Notes under the pieces: model-generated
Database searches by the model: none
Seen by the model: only the letters and a program-made list of their open reading frames with translations
Told to the model about the DNA's origin: nothing
Part shown: positions 53,930-62,490 of the stretch, piece by piece
Layout: every line of letters begins with the position of its first letter
Position numbering within the stretch: the first letter of the stretch is position 1
Made by a program: the position numbers and the translations under genes
Assembly: GCF_000956465.1 (NCBI RefSeq)
Contig: NZ_JYJA01000034.1
Coordinates: 62,001-126,000, forward strand
Length of the DNA: 64,000 bases
Direction: 5' to 3'
Source of the DNA: Microbacterium trichothecenolyticum
GTDB taxonomy: Bacteria > Actinomycetota > Actinomycetes > Actinomycetales > Microbacteriaceae

Positions 53930-54295
53930 TCAGCGCTCCTCCTGCCGCTTGTCCCAGCGGTCGTTCATGCGGTCCATGAACGAAGAGCTGTTCTGGGGTT
54001 TGGCGGGTCGCTCGGGCTCGACGCGCATCTTGCCGGGACCGCGGCCCGGCGTGACGGCGAGGAGGACTCCACCCAGCATCACGACGAAACCGATGACGCC
54101 GACGACGATCAGCTGCTGCGACACCCCGACGATGAGACCGCCGAGCCCCAGCAGCACGAGGATCGTGCCGTAGACGATGTTGCGATAGCTCAGAGTGCGT
54201 CCATCGCGGGGCGCGCTGACGACGTCCGCGTCGTTGCGCATGAGATGACGTTCCATCTCGTCCAGCAGGCGCTGCTCCTGTTCGGAGAGTGGCAT
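53930..54295 (-). CDS. DUF3040 membrane protein
   Basis: A 121-residue protein. It opens with MPLSEQEQRLLDEMERHL, which is diagnostic for the actinobacterial family DUF3040, followed by two helices (about 44-60 and 64-85) and a basic/acidic tail (KPQNSSSFMDRMNDRW). In Mycobacterium a member sits next to the dcw cluster (Rv2169c). ATG 54295 with GAGGGGAAGC. Function unknown. Confidence 0.87.
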   Translation of the reverse strand: MPLSEQEQRLLDEMERHLMRNDADVVSAPRDGRTLSYRNIVYGTILVLLGLGGLIVGVSQQLIVVGVIGFVVMLGGVLLAVTPGRGPGKMRVEPERPAKPQNSSSFMDRMNDRWDKRQEER

Positions 54296-54323
54296 GCTTC
54301 CCCCTCTGTACTTCGGTGGCTCG

Positions 54324-54352
54324 ATTGTACGCGTGCCGTTCCTCACTAGGCT
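54324..54352. promoter_or_regulatory. Divergent promoters of DUF3040 and prenyl synthase genes
   Basis: On the minus strand TACAAT (54329-54324) serves the DUF3040 gene, and on the plus strand TAGGCT (54347-54352) lies six bases before the GTG at 54359. The -10 boxes face away from each other, within about 30 bases. No good -35 was seen for either. Confidence 0.55.
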
Positions 54353-54358
54353 AGGCCC

Positions 54359-55453
54359 GTGTCCGCCCCTCTTGAGCCGATCGAAGCCATTTCCCAGCGA
54401 GTGGACATGTTCGTCTCGGCTCAACGCGGAGGTGTGGCCGATGCGGGCCCCGAAGCGGCGCGATTCGTCGCTGCAGGGGCGGAAGCCGTCACCGGCGGAA
54501 AGCGTCTTCGCGGACGCTTCTGCCTCTCCGGGTGGAGGGCAGTGGAGGAGGCCGCGGGCCCGGCCGGCGAGCCGCCGGCGGCGGTCATCGCCGCGGCCGC
54601 TTCCCTCGAGGTGTTCCATGCCGCGGCCCTCGTCCACGACGACCTGATCGACAACTCCGACACCCGCCGTGGCCGCCCGTCGGCGCATCGCGCCCTCGAG
54701 GCGGGGCACCGCGGCTCGGGCTGGCTCGGCGATCCAGACGCCTTCGGCCGCTCGGGGGCGATCCTGCTCGGCGATCTGCTCGTCGCGTGGAGCGACGACC
54801 TCCTCGAGGAGGGGCTCGCCGAGACCTCGGCCGAACGCGCCGCCGCCGCGCGGGGCCAGTACGCGCTGATGCGCCGCGAGGTCACCCTCGGGCAGTTCCT
54901 CGACGTCGCCGAGGAGTCCGCGTTCGCGAGCGAGCCCGACGACCGGCACGCCGAACGGGCGCTCCGCGTGGCGTCCTTCAAATCTGCGCGCTACAGCGTG
55001 CAGCAGCCGCTCGCGATCGGGGCGGCCCTCGCGGGAGCGGATGCTGCGCAGACGGCGGCGCTGGCCGCGTTCGGGCATCCGCTGGGCATGGCGTTCCAGC
55101 TGCGCGACGACGTGCTCGGCGTGTTCGGCGACGAGGCCGCGACCGGCAAGCCGTCCGGCGACGACCTGCGCGAGGGCAAGCGCACCGTGCTCATCGCGTA
55201 CGCGCGGGAGGCTCTGGCGCCCACCGCGCGCCGCATCGTCGACGAGCTCGTCGGCGACCCCGATCTCGACGCCGATCAAGTGGCGTCACTCCAGCGGACG
55301 ATCGTCGACACCGGCGCGCTCGACCGCGTCGAGCGGCTCATCGCCGACTACGCGCACGAGGCCGATCGCGCACTGTCGGGGGCGCGGCTGGGCAACGCGG
55401 CCGTCGGAGAGCTGCGCGACCTCGCACGCGCCGCGACCGTCCGAACGACCTGA
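54359..55453 (+). CDS. idsA: Polyprenyl (all-trans) diphosphate synthase
   Basis: A 364-residue prenyltransferase. First aspartate motif in VHDDLIDNSDTRRGRPS (DDxxD-type) and second in AFQLRDDVLGVFGDEAATGKP; KRLRGRFCL and KSARYSVQQPL support the fold. It condenses isopentenyl diphosphate with allylic substrates to form C20-C50 products, probably for menaquinone or carotenoid precursors; product length cannot be read. GTG 54359 is six bases after TAGGCT, so leaderless. Neighbour of the Rv2175c-like gene as in Mycobacterium (idsA2-Rv2175c-pknL order). Confidence 0.92.
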   Translation: MSAPLEPIEAISQRVDMFVSAQRGGVADAGPEAARFVAAGAEAVTGGKRLRGRFCLSGWRAVEEAAGPAGEPPAAVIAAAASLEVFHAAALVHDDLIDNSDTRRGRPSAHRALEAGHRGSGWLGDPDAFGRSGAILLGDLLVAWSDDLLEEGLAETSAERAAAARGQYALMRREVTLGQFLDVAEESAFASEPDDRHAERALRVASFKSARYSVQQPLAIGAALAGADAAQTAALAAFGHPLGMAFQLRDDVLGVFGDEAATGKPSGDDLREGKRTVLIAYAREALAPTARRIVDELVGDPDLDADQVASLQRTIVDTGALDRVERLIADYAHEADRALSGARLGNAAVGELRDLARAATVRTT

Positions 55454-55481
55454 GCGGATCCGGAGCCTGAGCTCGCCGGCG

Positions 55482-55832
55482 TCAGGCCAGCGTGCGGGCG
55501 ACGCGGCGGACTTCGCTCTTGCGCCCGGCGAGGAGCGACTCGATCGGGGCATGGCCCAGAGACTCCTCGGGAGACAGCAGCCAGTCGATCGCCTCGTCGT
55601 CGGAGAAGCCGCCGTCGTGCAGCACGATGACCGTGCCTCGCAGCGACGACAGCGGGTGACCGTCGACCACGAAGACGGAGGGAACCTTGAGGACACCGTC
55701 GCGCTTGGATCCGACGAGGTAGTACTCGTCGAGCAGCCGGCGCACGCGGCCGAGCGGTTCGCCGAGCACCTCCACGAGGTCGGGCAGAGTGAGCCAATCG
55801 GTCTCGAAGCGCGAAGCGGCGTCAGGGGTCAC
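55482..55832 (-). CDS. Rv2175c-like DNA-binding protein
   Basis: A 116-residue protein. It has FETDWLTLPDLVEVLGEP and RVRRLLDEYYLVGSKRDGVLK, the winged helix start and the Rv2175c_C extension (LRGTVIVLHDGGFSDDEAID). In Mycobacterium Rv2175c is phosphorylated by the neighbouring PknL. The start at GTG 55832 is supported by GATAGT seven bases upstream; a longer ATG (55928) adds a tail of mixed residues unlike the family. It sits divergently from the LysM gene and two genes upstream of pknL. Confidence 0.85.
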   Translation of the reverse strand: MTPDAASRFETDWLTLPDLVEVLGEPLGRVRRLLDEYYLVGSKRDGVLKVPSVFVVDGHPLSSLRGTVIVLHDGGFSDDEAIDWLLSPEESLGHAPIESLLAGRKSEVRRVARTLA

Positions 55833-55975
55833 GAAACCAACTATCTCAGATCGGATCGGCCACTCGTCCACCGCACTCTGGCCACACCAGTAACAGAAAC
55901 CTCTCCTATTAACACCTGTTGACACCAATAAACATCCGTGACACGGTTCTCGGAGTCGACTGAGGGGGGAAACTC

Positions 55976-57196
55976 GTGCGACAGGTCCGCAGTACCAGGA
56001 ATCGTGTCCACCAGACCGGCATCCCGTCGCGCGCGCTCCTCACCGGTGTGCCGGTGGCCGTCGCGGGGTCGATCGCGCTGACGCTGTCGGCGGTTCCCGC
56101 CCATGCGGCGACGACGGATGCTGCGCCCCTGAGCGTGCCGCGCACGTTCGGCGCGACCGCGGTGAGCGTCCCTCGCGTCGCCGCGCTGCCGACCGTCAGA
56201 GTGACCGCCGAGGCCGTGCCCGCGACCTACACGGTGCAGCGTGGAGACACCGTGAGCCGCATCGCGGCGCGGTTCGGGCTCCGTACCAGCGACGTGCTCG
56301 CCCTCAACGGCCTCGGTTGGTCGTCGACGATCTACCCCGGCCAGGTGCTCAAGCTCAGTGCGGCCGCCGCCGCACCGGCGCCGGTCGCGCCGGCACCCGC
56401 CCCGGCCACGGGCACGTACACCGTGCAGCGGGGCGACACGGTCAGCGCGATCGCCACGCGCCACGGCATCACGACGAACGCGGTGCTGGCCGCCAACGGC
56501 CTCGGCTGGTCGTCGATCATCTACCCCGGGCAGACCATCAAGATCCCCGGCGCGGCCGCGCCCGCGGCATCCGTCCCCGCTCCGGCGCCTGCCCCCGCAC
56601 CCGCTCCCGCGCCGAACACGTCGGCGGGCGGTTCGCACACCATCGCGGCCGGCGAGACGATCAGCTCGATCGCGAAGCGGTACGGCGTGACGACGAACGC
56701 GGTGCTCTCGGCCAACGGCCTCGGCTGGTCGTCGATCATCTACCCCGGGCAGACCATCAAGATCCCGGGCTCGGCGCCGTCGGCGCCCGGCCTCACGGCC
56801 GAGCAGGTCGCCAACGCGCAGCTGATCGTCCGCATCGGCCGGGAACTCGGCGTCTCGGACCGCGGCATCGCCATCGCCCTGGGCACCGCGATGCAGGAAT
56901 CGTCGCTGCGCAATGTGACCTGGGGCGACCGCGATTCGCTCGGACTGTTCCAGCAGCGTCCCAGTCACGGCTGGGGCACCGCTGCGGAGGTGCAGGATGC
57001 CGCCCGTGCTACGCGTGCCTTCTTCGGCGGCGCCGGCGACCCGAACGGATCACGCACACGCGGGCTGCTCGACATCCCCGGCTGGGAGAGCCTGACCTTC
57101 ACGCAGGCCGCGCAGGCCGTGCAGATCTCGGCCTACCCGGACGCGTACGCGAAGTGGGAGGCCCCGGCCCACTCGTGGCTCGCCGCGCTCGGCTGA
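55976..57196 (+). CDS. Secreted protein with three LysM domains and C-terminal transglycosylase-like domain
   Basis: A 406-residue exported protein. The signal peptide (about 1-45) ends in VPAHAA. Three LysM domains follow, each with YTVQRGDTVSRIAARFGL-type motifs and NGLGWSSIIYPGQ, separated by Pro/Ala linkers. The C-terminal domain (residues about 280-395) has IALGTAMQESSLRNVTWGDR, LGLFQQRPSHGWG and resembles a peptidoglycan lytic domain. It probably binds and remodels cell wall. GTG 55976; a TTGACA (55919-55924) is upstream. The 2nd and 3rd LysM copies are nearly identical in DNA. Confidence 0.88.
   Translation: MRQVRSTRNRVHQTGIPSRALLTGVPVAVAGSIALTLSAVPAHAATTDAAPLSVPRTFGATAVSVPRVAALPTVRVTAEAVPATYTVQRGDTVSRIAARFGLRTSDVLALNGLGWSSTIYPGQVLKLSAAAAAPAPVAPAPAPATGTYTVQRGDTVSAIATRHGITTNAVLAANGLGWSSIIYPGQTIKIPGAAAPAASVPAPAPAPAPAPAPNTSAGGSHTIAAGETISSIAKRYGVTTNAVLSANGLGWSSIIYPGQTIKIPGSAPSAPGLTAEQVANAQLIVRIGRELGVSDRGIAIALGTAMQESSLRNVTWGDRDSLGLFQQRPSHGWGTAAEVQDAARATRAFFGGAGDPNGSRTRGLLDIPGWESLTFTQAAQAVQISAYPDAYAKWEAPAHSWLAALG
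56471..56766 (+). repeat. 77-bp near-identical direct repeat inside the LysM gene
   Basis: The second and third LysM segments are almost the same DNA: 56471-56547 and 56690-56766, offset 219 bases, differing only around the GGCCGCC/CTCGGCC position. Recent tandem duplication or gene conversion is the likely cause. Confidence 0.8.
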
Positions 57197-57276
57197 GCCG
57201 AGGCATCCGTCACAATGCGGTCTCGCCGGGTGAGCCGCTCCGCCGGCTCGCAGGCACGGATCCGTAGACTCTCAGG

Positions 57277-59232
57277 GTGAGCACGAGTCAGCAGACGGAC
57301 CCGCTGATCGGCCGTCTCGTCGACGGCCGGTACCGGGTGCGTGCTCGCATCGCCCGCGGCGGCATGGCCACGGTGTACGTGGCGACCGATCTGCGCCTCG
57401 AGAGGCGGGTCGCGCTCAAGGTCATGCACTCGCACTTGAGCGATGACACGGTCTTCCAGAGCCGGTTCATCCAGGAGGCCCGCGCGGCCGCCCGCCTCGC
57501 CGATCCGCACGTCGTCAACGTGTTCGATCAGGGCCAGGACGGCGACATGGCGTACCTCGTCATGGAGTATCTGCCCGGCATCACGCTGCGCGAGCTCCTG
57601 CGCGAGCAGCGCCGGCTGACGATCCCGCAGGCGGTGTCGATCCTCGACGCCGTGCTCTCGGGACTCGCCGCCGCGCACAAGGCCGGCATCGTGCACCGCG
57701 ACGTCAAGCCCGAGAACGTGCTCCTCGCCGAGGACGGGCGCATCAAGATCGGCGACTTCGGCCTCGCCCGTGCGACGACCGCGAACACCGCATCGGGCGC
57801 GCAGCTGCTCGGCACGATCGCCTACCTCGCGCCCGAGCTCGTCACGCGCGGCACCGCCGACGCCCGCAGCGACATCTACGCCATCGGCATCATGCTGTAC
57901 GAGATGCTCACCGGCGAGCAGCCCTACAAGGGCGAGCAGCCGATGCAGATCGCATTCCAGCACGCCACCGACTCGGTGCCCCGGCCGAGCGTGAAGAACC
58001 CGGGCGTTCCCGAGCCGCTCGACGAGCTCGTGCTGTGGGCGACCGAGAAGTCGCCCGACGAACGGCCCGTCGACGCGCGCGAGATGCTGCAGCGCCTGCA
58101 TGACATCGAGCGCGAGCTGGGCATCTCCCCCGTCGTCGCACGCACCGGGCCCATCGGCATCGTCCGCGACGACGTCGCAGCCACCGGCGAGCTCACAGCG
58201 GTGCTCCCCGCAACGCCGACCGGACCCGTCGCGACGATGGCGGAGGTCGACAACGCCGGCCGGCTCCGCCGCGCCACGCAGCGCCGCCGGTCCCGTGGCG
58301 GCTGGCTCATCGTCCTCGTGCTCGTGCTCGCCGCGCTCGCAGGCGGGCTCGGGTGGTGGTTCGGGTCCGGACCGGGGTCGATGGTCGCCGTCGCCGACGT
58401 CACGGGCATGACCTTCGACGAGGCATCCGCACGTCTTCAGGAGGACTCCCTCGTCGCCGTGCAGCAGGGCGAGTACAGCCTCGAGGTCGCGACCGGTCAG
58501 GTCATCCGCAGCGACCCCGGCGGCGGCACCCGCGTCGACAAGGGCGCCGAGGTGAACGTCTACGTCTCGCTCGGCCCGCAGGAGGCGACGTTCGCGTCGT
58601 TCTCGGGAATGCCCGACGCCGACGCGCGCGCAGCGCTCCAGGCCCAGTCCGTCTCGGTGCCCGACGAGAGCGCGAAGTTCTTCACCGACGCCGCGCCCGA
58701 CGTGGTGATCGGCGTGATCATCCGCCCCGCGGGTGCGCCGGAGGACGGCTCGCAGGATGTGGCGTGCATGGACGGCTGCACCGTCCACCAGGGCGACACC
58801 GCGCGCCTGCAGGTATCGCTCGGTCCGCTCCCGAACGTCGCGGGCGAGAGCGAGGGCAAGGCGCGCAGCACGCTCGAGGGGCTCGGGCTCGTCGTCGCCG
58901 ACCCCAGCCAGACCGAGTCCAGCGACTCCGTCAAGGCCGAGCGCGTGATCCGCGTCCTCGGCAAGGAGGACGGCACCTGGCTCGCCCCCGGCGACACCGT
59001 CACCCTTGTCGTGTCGACCGGTCCGGCGCTGTTCGAGGTCCCCGACTTCGCGGGCATGACTCTCGCCGAGGCCCGACAGGCCGCCGCGAACGCCGGCTTC
59101 TCCATCGACTACGACGACCGCTGGGACGCGTTCCCCGATCCGTTCACCAAGGTCGAGTCCCAGAAGCCGGACGCCGGCGACATGGAGCCGAAGGGAACCG
59201 TCATCTCGCTGCGCATAGCCGCCGCGCTCTGA
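57277..59232 (+). CDS. pknL: PASTA-domain serine/threonine protein kinase (PknL-type)
   Basis: A 651-residue membrane kinase. The kinase domain (about 18-275) has the glycine loop IARGGMATVYVATD, K48, HRDVKPEN with D142, and DFGLAR. One membrane helix (about 345-367) leads to four extracellular PASTA domains, the second containing an unusual CMDGC insertion. PASTA domains bind muropeptides. The GTG 57277 is six bases after TAGACT, so leaderless. Position next to Rv2175c-like, LysM and aroG genes matches pknL of Mycobacterium and Corynebacterium. Confidence 0.92.
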   Translation: MSTSQQTDPLIGRLVDGRYRVRARIARGGMATVYVATDLRLERRVALKVMHSHLSDDTVFQSRFIQEARAAARLADPHVVNVFDQGQDGDMAYLVMEYLPGITLRELLREQRRLTIPQAVSILDAVLSGLAAAHKAGIVHRDVKPENVLLAEDGRIKIGDFGLARATTANTASGAQLLGTIAYLAPELVTRGTADARSDIYAIGIMLYEMLTGEQPYKGEQPMQIAFQHATDSVPRPSVKNPGVPEPLDELVLWATEKSPDERPVDAREMLQRLHDIERELGISPVVARTGPIGIVRDDVAATGELTAVLPATPTGPVATMAEVDNAGRLRRATQRRRSRGGWLIVLVLVLAALAGGLGWWFGSGPGSMVAVADVTGMTFDEASARLQEDSLVAVQQGEYSLEVATGQVIRSDPGGGTRVDKGAEVNVYVSLGPQEATFASFSGMPDADARAALQAQSVSVPDESAKFFTDAAPDVVIGVIIRPAGAPEDGSQDVACMDGCTVHQGDTARLQVSLGPLPNVAGESEGKARSTLEGLGLVVADPSQTESSDSVKAERVIRVLGKEDGTWLAPGDTVTLVVSTGPALFEVPDFAGMTLAEARQAAANAGFSIDYDDRWDAFPDPFTKVESQKPDAGDMEPKGTVISLRIAAAL

Positions 59233-59245
59233 CGCAGAACAGAGA

Positions 59246-59280
59246 GATCCCGGATGCCTCGGGTCGAGGCATCCGGGATC
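59246..59280. terminator. Bidirectional terminator between pknL and aroG
   Basis: GATCCCGGATGCCTCG (59246-59261) pairs perfectly with 59265-59280 across a three-base loop, followed by TTCTT on the plus strand. It lies between convergent genes, so it may serve both. Confidence 0.8.
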
Positions 59281-59309
59281 TTCTTCGTGTCAGGCTGACC
59301 CGAGCCGCG

Positions 59310-60647
59310 TCAACGCTTCTCGAGCTCCTCGGCGACGAGGAATGCGAGCTCGAGCGACTGCATGTGGTTCAGGCGCGGGTCGCACAGCGACTCGTAGCGG
59401 GTCGCGAGGGTGGCCTCGTCGATCTGCTCGGACCCGCCGAGGCACTCGGTGACGTCGTCACCGGTGAGCTCGACGTGGATGCCGCCGGGGAACGTGCCGA
59501 CCGCGCGGTGAGCCTCGAAGAAGCCGCGCACCTCGTCGACGACGTCGTCGAAGCGACGCGTCTTGTAGCCGGTGGGCGTCGTGATGCCGTTGCCGTGCAT
59601 CGGGTCGGTCACCCACAGCGGGGTCGCGCCCGAGTCCTTCACGGCCTCCAGCAGCGGCGGCAGCGCGTCGCGGATCTTGCCGGCGCCCATGCGCGTGATG
59701 AACGTGAGACGGCCGGGCTCGCGGTTCGGGTCGAGCTTGTCGATGAGTGCGAGCGCCGTGTCGGGCGACGTGGTGGGGCCGAGCTTCACGCCGATGGGGT
59801 TGCGGATCTTCGAGAAGTAGTCGACGTGCGCGCCGTCGAGTTCGCGGGTGCGCTCGCCGATCCACAGGAAGTGCGCCGACGTGTTGTACGGCGTGTTCGT
59901 GCGCGAGTCGATGCGCGTCATGGGCCGCTCGTAGTCCATGAGCAGGCCCTCGTGGCCGGTGTAGAACTCGACGCGCTTCAGCTCGTCGAAGTCGGCGCCG
60001 GCGGCCTCCATGAACTTGATGGCGCGGTCGATCTCGGTCGCGAGACGCTCGTACTGCTGGTTGGCGGGGTTCGACGCGAAGCCCTTGTTCCAGGAGTGCA
60101 CCTCGCGGAGGTCGGCGAAACCACCCGTCGTGAAGGCGCGGATCAGATTGATGGTCGACGCGGCCGTGTGGTAGCCCTTCAGCAGTCGCTGGGGGTCGGC
60201 GCGGCGCGAGTGCTCCGTGAAGTCGTAGCCGTTGACGATGTCGCCGCGGTACGCCGGGAGAGTCACGTCGCCGCGCGTCTCGGTGTCGCTCGAGCGAGGC
60301 TTGGCGAACTGCCCCGCCATACGGCCCATCTTGACGACGGGCATCGAGGCGCCGTAAGTGAGCACGACGGCCATCTGCAGCACCGTCTTGATGCGGTTGC
60401 GGATCTGCTCGGCGGTCGCGCCTGCGAAGGTCTCGGCGCAGTCGCCGCCCTGCAGGAGGAAGGCCTTGCCCGACGCGGCACGCGCGAGGCGGTCGCGGAG
60501 GTTGTCCACCTCACCGGCGAAGACGAGGGGCGGCAGGGTGGCCAGTTCGGCGGATGCCTCAGCCACTGCGTCCGCGTCATACCACTGCGGCTGCTGCTTG
60601 ATGGGCAGGGTCCGCCAATGGTCGAGTGCGTCGAGGTGCTGGAGCAT
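59310..60647 (-). CDS. aroG: Type II 3-deoxy-7-phosphoheptulonate (DAHP) synthase
   Basis: A 445-residue class II DAHP synthase, first step of the shikimate pathway. Family signatures are LLQGGDCAETFA, VVKMGRMAGQFAKPRS, FYTGHEGLLMDYE, HFLWIGERT, VKLGPTTSPD and DPMHGNGITTPTGYKTR, with the metal cysteine in GGDCAE. ATG 60647 is six bases past TAGACT, so probably leaderless. Mycobacterial aroG (Rv2178c) occupies the same place next to pknL. Confidence 0.96.
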   Translation of the reverse strand: MLQHLDALDHWRTLPIKQQPQWYDADAVAEASAELATLPPLVFAGEVDNLRDRLARAASGKAFLLQGGDCAETFAGATAEQIRNRIKTVLQMAVVLTYGASMPVVKMGRMAGQFAKPRSSDTETRGDVTLPAYRGDIVNGYDFTEHSRRADPQRLLKGYHTAASTINLIRAFTTGGFADLREVHSWNKGFASNPANQQYERLATEIDRAIKFMEAAGADFDELKRVEFYTGHEGLLMDYERPMTRIDSRTNTPYNTSAHFLWIGERTRELDGAHVDYFSKIRNPIGVKLGPTTSPDTALALIDKLDPNREPGRLTFITRMGAGKIRDALPPLLEAVKDSGATPLWVTDPMHGNGITTPTGYKTRRFDDVVDEVRGFFEAHRAVGTFPGGIHVELTGDDVTECLGGSEQIDEATLATRYESLCDPRLNHMQSLELAFLVAEELEKR

Positions 60648-60709
60648 CCCCCGAGTCTAGCCGCGGGACGCAGGCCACCGGCGCCGCGTGACGGCCGGCC
60701 ACCCGGTGT

Positions 60710-61399
60710 TCAGCGGGTCTTCGGCCTGAGCCGATCCTTGACGGTCGACGCGTAGACGTCCTCGTACTCCTGCTCCCCCAGCCGCTGCAGCGCGACCATG
60801 ATCTCGTCGGTGATGGAGCGCAGGATGTAGCGGTCGCCCTCCATGCCTTCGAAGCGCGAGAAGTCGAGGGGCTCGCCCACCACGATGCCCACCCGGACGA
60901 TCCGCGGGACCGTGGTGCCGATCGGCATCATGGTGTCGGTGTCGACCATGACCACGGGCACCACCGGCACGTGCGCTTCGAGCGCCATGCGAGCGATGCC
61001 GGTGCGGCCACGGTAGAGCTTGCCGTCGGGGCTGCGGGTGCCCTCGGGGTAGATGCCGAGCAGGTCGCCCCGGCCCAGCACCTGAAGACCCGTGTTGAGG
61101 GATGCCTCGGACGCCTTGCCGCCGGATCGGTCGATGGGGAGCTGGCCGGTGCCCTTGAAGAACATGCGGGTCGCCCAGCCCTTGAGGCCCTTGCCGGTGA
61201 AGTAGTCGCTCTTGGCGAGGAACGCGACGGGCCGGTCGAGCATGAGCGGCAGGAAGATCGAGTCCACGAACGAGAGGTGGTTGCTCGCGAGGATCGCGGC
61301 GCCCTCGGCGGGGACGTTGCGACGGCCGACGATCCACGGCCGCCAGATCGCCTTGACGATCGGTCCGATGACCACGTATTTCATCAGCCAGTAGAACAT
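60710..61399 (-). CDS. plsC: 1-acyl-sn-glycerol-3-phosphate acyltransferase (PlsC family)
   Basis: A 229-residue membrane-associated acyltransferase. Motif I NHLSFVDS (HX4D), motif II and III around GIYPEGTRSPDGKLYRGRTG, and PVVPVVMVDTDTMMP are present. It acylates lysophosphatidic acid to phosphatidic acid. ATG 61399 lies four bases after the glk stop, so they are co-transcribed. The same order (glk-plsC-aroG) exists in Corynebacterium. Confidence 0.9.
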   Translation of the reverse strand: MFYWLMKYVVIGPIVKAIWRPWIVGRRNVPAEGAAILASNHLSFVDSIFLPLMLDRPVAFLAKSDYFTGKGLKGWATRMFFKGTGQLPIDRSGGKASEASLNTGLQVLGRGDLLGIYPEGTRSPDGKLYRGRTGIARMALEAHVPVVPVVMVDTDTMMPIGTTVPRIVRVGIVVGEPLDFSRFEGMEGDRYILRSITDEIMVALQRLGEQEYEDVYASTVKDRLRPKTR

Positions 61400-61403
61400 C
61401 GCG

Positions 61404-62339
61404 CTACGCCTCTGTCCCCGCGAGATCTGCCGCCCCGATGAGGCCCGCGTCGTTGACGAGCTTCGCGATCTTGAAGGTCGCGATCGGCCGGTCGCCGTAT
61501 CCCGGAAGCGACTTCTCGTACGCGACGCGCATCGGCTCGAGGAGGGCGTCGCCGAGCTGGGCGACCCCGCCGCCGATGACGAACAGCTCGGGGTCGAGCA
61601 CCGCCTGGAAGCCGCCGCACGCCTCGCCGAGAGCGGTCGCCACACGCCGCAGCGCCTCCGCCGCCCCGGGATCGCCCGCGAGCACGAGGCGTGACACCGC
61701 CGGTCCGCTGATCTTGCCGTGCTCGGCGCGGTGGGCCGCCAGCGCGGCGCCGATGCCGCCGCCATCGGCGATCTCACCGGCCTCGCGCTGCAGTGCCCGG
61801 CCGGATGCATACTGCTCGAGGCATCCGCGCTGACCGCAGCCGCACAGGATGCCGTCGCGGATGAAGCGGATGTGGCCGAGTTCGGCGGCCACGCCGTGAC
61901 CGCCGCGGAAGAGCTCGCCGTCGAGGACGATGGCGCCGCCCACGCCGGTGCCCATCGTGAGCATCACCATGTGCTCAACCCCGCGGCCCGCGCCGAAGCG
62001 GAACTCGGCCCAGCCGGCGGCGTTCGCGTCGTTCTCGATGGTGACCGGCAGGCCGATGCCCTCTTCGAGGGTCGCCTTCAGCGGCTCGTTGTGCCACGCG
62101 ATGTTGGGCGCGTGGATGACGGTGGCGCGGTCGCGGTCGATGAAGCCGGCGGCTGCGACGCCCACGGCTGCGACGTCGTGCGCGCCTCGGAAGTAGCGGG
62201 CCATGTCAACCACGGCCTGGGCGAGGGCGGCGGTGTCGGTGGGGGTGTCGACGCGGAGCTGTTCGACGATGGTGCCCTCGGAGTCGACGACTCCGCCCGC
62301 GATCTTCGTTCCGCCGATGTCGATGCCGACCTTGAGCAC
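61404..62339 (-). CDS. glk: ROK-family glucokinase
   Basis: A 311-residue sugar kinase. ATP-binding VGIDIGGTKIAGGVVDSEG is at the N-terminus, ENDANAAGWAEFRFG supplies the active aspartate, LGHIRFI follows and the ROK zinc motif is CGCGQRGCLEQY. It phosphorylates glucose. GTG 62339 follows a purine-rich GAGAGGGAG. Corynebacterium glk has the same neighbours. Confidence 0.92.
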   Translation of the reverse strand: MLKVGIDIGGTKIAGGVVDSEGTIVEQLRVDTPTDTAALAQAVVDMARYFRGAHDVAAVGVAAAGFIDRDRATVIHAPNIAWHNEPLKATLEEGIGLPVTIENDANAAGWAEFRFGAGRGVEHMVMLTMGTGVGGAIVLDGELFRGGHGVAAELGHIRFIRDGILCGCGQRGCLEQYASGRALQREAGEIADGGGIGAALAAHRAEHGKISGPAVSRLVLAGDPGAAEALRRVATALGEACGGFQAVLDPELFVIGGGVAQLGDALLEPMRVAYEKSLPGYGDRPIATFKIAKLVNDAGLIGAADLAGTEA

Positions 62340-62490
62340 GTTCTCCCTCTCCGTCCGCCGCACGCGCGACAGCGCCTTGAAGTCTATCCAGGCGGTGCTC
62401 TCCACATCCCCCGCGAGTCCGATGCGACACCTGATTAGACTCGGATGAGATCCACCCGAGATTAAGTCGTCCGGTACCGAAGGAGCTGCC

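Noticed and set aside
57133..58788. 551-codon minus-strand frame opposite pknL
   Set aside because: Antisense shadow of the kinase, whose motifs are all on the plus strand.
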